Positions 58,111-64,000 of a stretch of 64,000 bases of DNA are shown piece by piece. The DNA lies in the NCBI RefSeq assembly GCF_004193775.1, contig NC_041016.1, forward strand, positions 41,746,022 through 41,810,021, written 5' to 3'. This stretch comes from Glycine soja. Lineage: Eukaryota > Streptophyta > Magnoliopsida > Fabales > Fabaceae. A program made the translations under genes and the position numbers. The notes under the pieces are model-generated. The model ran no database searches and was not told the origin of the DNA. It saw only the letters and a list, made by a program, of their open reading frames with translations. Within the stretch, counting starts at the first letter, position 1, and every line of letters starts with the position of its first letter.

Positions 58111-58645
58111 TGTTGAAATTACATTTTAAATTATATTTGGCACAGCCTATTTTGCTCGCGCTCTCTTCTTCTCCGTTAACATCAAAGCTTGTTGTTCTCC
58201 ATTGCACTGAAGACCATGACAGGTACGTTTCATTTCGTCTACCTATGTTGTTCTATTGAATAGCTAGGTCTGTTTCTGGAACCTTTGGTTAACCTAAGGA
58301 CCTTTTTTGGTTTCTGGTGCAAGGATTAGGGAACTCGTCGTGACCTGAGACCCATTGTCACTGCCATTGAATGGCTGAGTCTCGATGCCATTATCAGTGT
58401 TGGGTTCGAGGCAAGCTTCATGTCTTCATTGTAACTTTATGCTTCCGCGTACGTGCTCTTTGTGCTCACTTCTCTCTGAAGCATGTTTATGTTCCCATTG
58501 TAATTTGTTCTTATGAAAACTAGTTGGTTATTGTTAGTTAGTTTGTTAATTAGTTACTACTACTAGGGTTTGGAGTGCAGCTAGTTGGTTATAGATTAGC
58601 TAGATTATTAATTACAGTGTCAAAGCTAAAATAAAAGATATACGG
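58111..58645 (+). other. CACTA 5' region, possible first exon
   Basis: The text after the subterminal repeats contains ATGACAG followed by GTACGT at about 58215-58227, a good splice donor, but the downstream exon is not identified. No other coding text is seen. Confidence 0.35.
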
Positions 58646-59196
58646 ACCATGTTTTGGGGTTGAAGGCTTAGATCTCTGGACACCCAAAGAAGCAAGGTTG
58701 TAGTTAGCTTTCCTACCGTCGATTACAGGAGCAGGATCCACACAAGCTCTCATGGCAGCTTCTGGTTCACGAAAAGTAACCTGAAATGGTAATCATTAAT
58801 AAACATGAATTCATATATAGTTAGCATAAGAAGGAAGATGAATTTGACAAAGCCAATGAGAGGCTAGTGAAAAAAAACATGTAATATACTTCATTTAGAC
58901 GTGAGATCTAGGTAGATAGCTACTGGTATATAATAATAATTCAAGAATATAATTTATAATGCTATATATAGAGAGATAAGGGATAGAGAATAAAAGAAGA
59001 CAATTAAGCATACAAATCCATAGCCTTTAGATCTTCCAGTGGCTTTGTCAGTGATGACAGCAGCCTCCAAGATCTCACCAAATTGCTTAAAATACTTCTT
59101 CATTGTCTCCTTTTGAGTCTCCCAGGCCAAGCCTCCAACAAACACCTTAGTGTATGTTGTGTCACCAAACTGGCCAGCCAAATTAACTGGAGTCAT
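58646..59196 (-). pseudogene. Captured fragment of an RRM RNA-binding protein gene (two exons)
   Basis: Exon 1 (59196-59014, 61 codons) starts [12 protein letters not shown] and holds the RNP2 motif VFVGGL and the first half of RNP1 (SKGYGF). It ends at a GTATGC donor. Exon 2 starts at 58780 after TTTCAG with [10 protein letters not shown], completing RNP1 as KGYGFVTF. It continues to [10 protein letters not shown] at 58646, where family similarity stops near a possible donor (G/GTCCGT). The joined reading is open and contains a full RRM domain. This is the plant RBM24/RBM38-like type with a single N-terminal RRM; the Gly/Pro/Tyr-rich C-terminus is absent. A normal 5' untranslated-like stretch extends to about 59300. 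It lies inside the CACTA element, antisense to the transposase genes. Confidence 0.8.
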
Positions 59197-59650
59197 CTTG
59201 AATATTGTGGATCCAATCAAAAACACACTTCCTCTGTCTTGTTGGATGGATGATCTTAATCTTATTATTATCCTCTGGCTAGAGTCAGCTCTCAATAATG
59301 ACTAAACTTCCCAATGTTATTTTCTTTTTTGTCAAACAATGAGTGTATAGACAGACAGATCTAGGTGATGGGGGTAGGAGAAGATGAGAAATACCCATTG
59401 AATTTAGAGGGATGAGAAATAACCAGTGGTATTAGTAACCTTTTTTCAGTTGAGAAATGATTAAAACAAAACTCCACTTTCGGTTCTCAGATTCTCTCAA
59501 TTTCATTTCTCTTTCAAATTGTAATTAGGAGGAAATAATAAAGAGTGAAAATGGTTTACAAATAAATCCCGATTCAAAAAAAAATTCTCCTCAATTCAGA
59601 GTATGTGAACAAGCATATGCAAACACAGAGAGGAATGAACTGATTAAGAC

Positions 59651-59734
59651 CTTTTTCACAGTTGCATCAATATTATTTTCCTGATCATAGCCAACAGTGA
59701 AGGTTACAAGGTCATTTGGCCTGGATGTAAGATC
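59651..59734 (-). pseudogene. Second captured exon, probably DUF707 family
   Basis: An 84-base, 28-codon exon begins after CACTTGCAG (59735) with DLTSRPNDLVTFTVGYDQ and ends ATVKK before a GTCTTA donor. Both borders are phase 0. The LVTFTVGYDQ-like text followed by a Val-Lys-Lys end is, from memory, the conserved start of plant DUF707 proteins. No second exon is seen. It points the same way as the RRM fragment 450 bases away. Confidence 0.5.
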
Positions 59735-60900
59735 CTGCAAGTGTGAACTTAATTAAATGCTCTGCACCTTTATTTCATTTTGATATTGGCATGTGAATCT
59801 TAATGGTTTACTTATCCAAAGCTATAGATATCTGTTAAATTCAATAAAAACAGATTTGTTTTCTTTCTTGTTGAACATTGAGGTTCTGCATCTTACCTTT
59901 TGTCTTTCAGTTTCTCTGAATGAAGTTGGTTAGTGAAACACTTTCTTGGTTCCCACTTCAGCTTAGTCTGTCATTTGGGATAATTTTTATGCCATTTTAA
60001 AAAGTTGAGGATAATTTAAACAAAAAAAAAATAGATTTCAAATAAAATAGAAATTTATAGCTTAAATATTCAATTGGTTATTTTTATATTGGGTTTCTCT
60101 GAATAAATTGATGGTTAATAGGCTCTTTTCTTGGGCTCCATACTAGTAAAGCTTGGATTGCAATAGAATTTACAATTATTAGTTTTGGCCATAGGAAGTT
60201 CGATTGTCCTGATTTTTATTTCGATTTTGATTTCATTATGTTTCTTTAATTTTGTTTCTTAGGTAAACAAAGCAACTGCCAAATGCATTTCCCTGGACAA
60301 ATTTTATTTGAATATGTCTTTGGGTTTGTTGAATCAATTTTTAACTTTTAGTAGACTTACACAAATATGTTATGTTATCCAATGGGCGTATGTAGCGGGT
60401 CTAGCGATTAGACAACGTATATTCTTCATTAAGAAAAAGGAAAAGGCGATTATAATTTTGACTTAGGAAGTTGTTTTTATTCTGTTTTCTGATTCAAAAG
60501 TTGGCTGATTGTTTTTTAGTTTTCTACTGATTTTTATTATCCTCGAGGACTTGTGGTGTCCTCACATAGTGTATTTTTTGCTTCTGATAAAATGGCCATT
60601 TGTGGAGAAGGGCTGCTAAGGTTTACAAGATTACTACTTTATGTGATATAGAAACTTTTCTTAACTCATTGTATATGTAATATGATTTGGGAAGCTATCA
60701 GATATGCTTATGTTTAGAGGTGTCTCCTTTTTTCTTGTAACCGAAATGACATACGTTGTTGCATATGAAAACTTTCTTCTCTTGTTTGTGGAACACAAGG
60801 TTGCTCCTAAATCTGATGCGCTTAATTTTCAGTTCATATTGTTAGGTGTTGTTCTATTTCCTATTGATGTTCCCCGCTTGAAGGAGCATGGGGTCATCAC
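59735..60900. other. CACTA interior without recognised coding
   Basis: The first half has imperfectly repeated text (TTTCTCTGAATGAAG... near 59913 and TTTCTCTGAATAAAT... near 60096, both followed by TTCTTGG). The open frame at 60704-60925 has no domain I can name, but lies directly upstream of the tnp2 tail. Confidence 0.4.
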
Positions 60901-60912
60901 ATTGAATGAAAC

Positions 60913-61681
60913 TTGTATGTCTTGAACAATAGTAATGAAGTTTTGCCATACATACTTAAGCATGAAGCTTTAGTCAAACAGAATAATCCAAAAATGTCAA
61001 AGAATTGGGTGTTGAAAAAGCATAACAAGACTTTCTGTGATTGGTTTAAAGATACAATCTTTGCAGAGGAAAATGCTTCAGAAACATTAAGAAAGCTAGC
61101 AGATGGGCCTAAAAGAAATGTTATAACTTGGCAAGGATACGACATAAACAAGTATTCATTTTAGACAAAAGCACAAGAAGACAAAAGTACAATCCAGAAT
61201 AGCGGGGTCACCCTAAGGGCTGAATGTCAACACTTTGCAAGTGTGCATGATGCCAATCCCTGTGTAGCTTCCATCCCTTACTTTGGGTCATTGATGAAAT
61301 TTGGGAGCTTAACTATGTGAAATTTATTGTTTGTGTTCTCAAATGTAAATGGGTTGACAGCAACACTGGTGTGTGCACCGATGATATAGGATTTATGTTG
61401 TTAGACCTAAAGAAACTTGGTTACCACAATGACCCTTTCATCATGGTAGAACAAGCTAGACGAGTATTTTATGTGCAAGACCCTTGTGATGAAAGGTGGT
61501 GCATGGTTCTATAGGGCAAAACAATTGGTGTTAATGTAGAAGATGATGATTCATACATGGACACCCATGTTAGTCCTTTTTCCACACAAATCACTCCTAA
61601 CATTGTCGGAGAAGAAGAAGCTGACGATGTTCATGCTAATCATAATGATCATGATGAAGGAGAATTAATTAACATCGTCTA
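60913..61681 (+). pseudogene. CACTA tnp2-like gene, C-terminal part (DUF4218/DUF4216)
   Basis: The reading YVLNNSNEVLPYILKHEALV, SKNWVLKKHN, KLADGPKRNVITWQGYDINK (60913-61164) is the end of DUF4218. After a TAG at 61162 and a frameshift near 61290 come VKFIVCVLKCKWVDSNTG, GFMLLDLKKLGYHNDPFIM and VFYVQDPCDERW (DUF4216), then a TAG at 61512 and an acidic tail ending ELINIV at 61678. In En/Spm elements tnp2 is the transposase; its catalytic domain (transposase_21) is absent here. Three or more lesions break what remains. Confidence 0.85.
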
Positions 61682-61787
61682 ATGTAATTTTCTATTTATA
61701 TATTTGATTTTGCTAGATTGATTTACATAAGTCATAAAATTATTTTTTGTAATGTTTATTAACCCTGGTTTTTTTGTATAAAGGATC

Positions 61788-63490
61788 ATGGTTTCTCCAC
61801 CTGACTCGCCTCCTCCTCCTCCTCCTTCTCCTCCTCCTCCCCTTCCTCCTCCTTCAGACGCATCAGCTTCGCCATCTGCCATGAAGCGGACACACAAAGC
61901 CACACGTCTATGATCCTTGTCTACTAGACGACCTGGTGCCGAGAGACCAGTGGTTCATGTTGATCCTGCTACCGGCAAGGCCGACAGTCCCGACAGGAAG
62001 AAATTAAGAACATATTTGGGGATTGTGGCGCGTGATAAGGTGGACGTCACGTACGAGAACGGGAAGGAGGTCCCTACTGCTCAGAAGGACTTGATTTGGG
62101 AGGATATTCAAGTATTTTTCTTTTCTTATTTGATGTTCTTTAATAGCCAAAAAATACATTATTGTAACAAATAAACCTTATTTGTTATTGTCAGGTGGAA
62201 TTTGAAATCCCAGAGGCTTCTGACAGTAGGACGAAAAAGAAGTTACTTAAGACTGTCAACGAGAGATAGAGGTAGTTCAAATCAGACCTCACGAGAAAAT
62301 GGGCCCTTGCGTCCAATCAGGACGGTATGGAGGACACTGTCTTTGAGAAATACGACATAAGGAAAAATAGGCCCAGTTTTGCCAGACTCGCAGAGACCCT
62401 TCTTGGGAGGTATGTACCTTGCCATTTTAGTTGTTTTTCAAAAAACATTAACCTGTTATAATTCATTTTAGCCATTTGAAAGATTATTGTTTTATTTATG
62501 CAAGATGTGCAGAAAATGGCATAGGCCATCTAGAAACAGAACGCTGCCCCCCACATTTTGTCTCGTGGGGGTCATGAATATTTGAAGCAGAAGCTCCTGG
62601 CTGAGAAGACCAAGAAGAAGCTGGAGGAAGCTGCACAGTCAGGAAGCGTTGATGGCATCATCGACCCTCCATCCCCCGTCAGACGCCACGTGAAGTGGAA
62701 GATGGCCCGCACCAAGAAAACAAGGGAGATGATGACTGAGGCCGCAAAGGAAATCACTGAGAAGATCGTAAGTCATTTTCAACTAACCATTAGAATTATA
62801 TTTCTTTATTTTGTGAATGCCATGTACAAATATGTCTTTTATGTGCAGGATTCCTTTGAGGAGCAGGTGTCACAGGGATCCTTTGTCCCCCATGGACGTT
62901 AGGATGTTCTCACCGCTGCTATTGGACGTTCAGAGCACCCTGGACGTGTTCGTGCTCCTGGAGCCGGTGTCACCATCAAACAATACTTCGGATCGGCTCC
63001 ACGGATGTCCCACAACTCTTCCTCGCTGTCTCCTGAAGAATTGCAGCAGCTGACCTAGCAAATCAGAGACCAGCTAGAGGAGTCGATCACAGAAAAAGTG
63101 ACTCAGCAGCTCATGGCATCGTTCAGCCAGATGCAGTCCCAATTTTAGTCCTAGATGTAATCTCAAGGACTTGCATTGCCTCTTGAGCCTCTAGTTGGTC
63201 CCTCAGGTCCTCAAGTAAGCACAAAGGAGAGTTGTGTTGATCCCTCAGGAAACGATCCTGAGACGGGTGACTCAGACAGGTGCGGCTTGTACATCGAAGC
63301 AAATCCTGCCCGCCTGGTTGCCCTGGGAAGAGTTTATGAGGGATCCACTGTTGTTCATAACACTCCTTTGTTGCCTAGCCAAGTAAAGGTGGGTGTGGAG
63401 GAGGTTAAAGATCCAGATGCTCCCGTTCCTGTACCCACTGATGAGGTTTCCTTAGTGGGCTAGGCAATTCACACCGTCCCTGCTTGGCCG
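61788..63490 (+). pseudogene. CACTA second gene, transposase_24 (Ptta/En/Spm) type, multi-exon, broken
   Basis: The ATG at 61788 opens MVSPPDSPPP with a Pro run, then KRTHKATRL, a TGA (Arg CGA expected), and GAERPVVHVDPATGKADSPD, VTYENGKEVPTAQKDLIWED. Exon 1 ends near 62112. Exon 2 (from 62195) reads FEIPEASDSRTKKKLLKTV, then two TAG codons (TGG and CAG expected), FKSDLTRKWALASNQDGMED and DPSWE before GTATGT at about 62410. Exon 3 (62505-62767) has APHILSRGGHEYLKQKLL and ends with a GTAAGT donor. Exon 4 (from 62850) holds SFEEQVSQGSFVPHGR, IKQYFGSAP and a Gln-rich coil, and ends DRCGLYIEANPARLVALGRV and VPTDEVSLVG. The reading is cut by an LTR at 63492. In the family this protein is the DNA-binding partner in transposition. 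Confidence 0.85.
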
Positions 63491-63491
63491 A

Positions 63492-64000
63492 TGTTAGACA
63501 AGTGGCCTCAGATATCTTAAGAAGGGGGGTTGAATTAAGATATTCCAAACTACTTGCCCTAATTAAAAATCTATTTCACTTTTTATTCAAGTTATGAATT
63601 CCCTTAATGACAATCTTCTTAAATATTAATTAAAATAACACAATTTGAATATGAATATAAAGCAATAATAAATAAAGGAGATTAAGGGAAGAGAAAATGC
63701 AAACTCAGTTTTATACTGGTTCGGCCACACCCTTGTGCCTACGTCCAGTCCCCAAGCAACCCGCTTGAGAGTTCCACTATCTTGTAAATTCCTTTTACAA
63801 GTTCTAAACACACAAGGACAATCCTTCCTTTGTGTTTAGAATTCCTTTACAACAAGAGACCCACAGTCTCTTAATTCCTTAGAGAATGAGTAGAATAAGA
63901 AGAATGAATCTCTCTAGAAAGAGATAGAATTTTACAGATTGAGCGCTCAAATAATTCCTTAATGAATTGCAATTGAATTGGCCAAGGAATTCTTAAGAGG
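63492..64000 (-). mobile_element. LTR inserted in the CACTA gene, extends beyond the window
   Basis: It begins TGTTAGACAAGTGGCC and AAGAAGGGGGGTTGAATT, the reverse complement of the end of the LTR at 1236-2904. ACTGGTTCGGCCACACCCTT and CCTACGTCCAGTCCCCAAGC (63716-63760) match, in reverse, the GGGGACTGGATGTAGGC region near 2650. It stands in the coding text of the transposase_24 gene (AIHTVPAWP just before). Orientation is opposite to the copy at the left end of the window. The 61-codon open frame at 63626-63811 is part of the LTR. Confidence 0.75.

Larger units (their letters stand above)
57817..63491 (+). mobile_element. CACTA (En/Spm, Tgm-like) element carrying host gene fragments; right end beyond an inserted LTR
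   Basis: The left tip is CACTACTACAAAAATCAG at 57817. It is followed by 280 bases of subterminal repeats, a region with minus-strand host exons (58646-59196, 59651-59734), the tail of a tnp2-like gene (60913-61681) and a transposase_24 gene (61788-63490). The right terminal repeat is not in the window because an LTR interrupts the element at 63492. Most of tnp2 is gone. The element could at best be mobilised by another copy. Confidence 0.8.

Noticed and set aside
61679..61903. Minus-strand Gly/Glu-rich frame (74 codons)
   Set aside because: It is the antisense of the Pro-rich start of the transposase_24 gene.

Overview
This is plant nuclear DNA. The mobile-element families point to a legume and most probably to soybean (Glycine): LTRs with clusters of GTAATCGATTAC, an Athila/Tat-type LTR with GCGCTAAGCGC-like motifs, Tgm-like CACTA ends (CACTATTAG) with subterminal AACATCGG repeats, and a soybean-type transposase_24 gene. 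Family recognition is from memory; no search was run. I found no intact host gene. The window is a nested graveyard of transposable elements plus a few host gene fragments.

Left part (1-22270): the 3' end of an Athila/Tat-like element (1-1235 and 2905-5482) is split by a solo LTR with CACAG duplications. A 2.9 kb solo LTR (5737-8622) sits inside a short tandem array. A long AT-rich stretch (10165-16700) holds a microsatellite, duplicated and inverted repeats, a LINE tail and a foldback. From 16735 there is a minisatellite, then three further partial copies of the 2.9 kb LTR family and an unrelated reversed LTR (19688-20885).

Middle (22271-37878): an old Copia element (23850-24476 and 30570-31750) is interrupted by a younger Copia element (24477-30569, 480 bp LTRs). 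The younger element's reverse-transcriptase core is missing and a second leader-like segment stands in its place. A deleted Copia on the minus strand (32397-34552), a duplicated 126 bp acidic exon (35406-35531 and 36499-36624) and a mini-Helitron candidate (36909-37217) follow.

Right-centre (37879-55101): a minus-strand Ty3-gypsy element (37879-42599) carries a small CACTA insertion in its integrase. The end of a pol gene that is missing inside it lies just outside its right LTR. Next come a LINE tail, a possible three-exon small gene (45686-46370), a second minus-strand gypsy element (47238-50925), an LTR fragment with about 50 bp repeats, and a degenerate MULE transposase with a recognisable intron.

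Right end (55160-64000): a LINE (minus) is split by a solo Copia LTR with CAAAG duplications. A CACTA element starts at 57817 and runs to 63491, where another LTR interrupts it. It keeps the tail of a tnp2-like gene and a multi-exon transposase_24 gene. On its opposite strand it holds two exons of an RRM RNA-binding protein gene and one exon of another host-like gene, probably DUF707. This gene capture by a CACTA element is the most interesting observation. Many stop codons in these relics are C-to-T or G-to-A changes, as expected from decay of methylated DNA.
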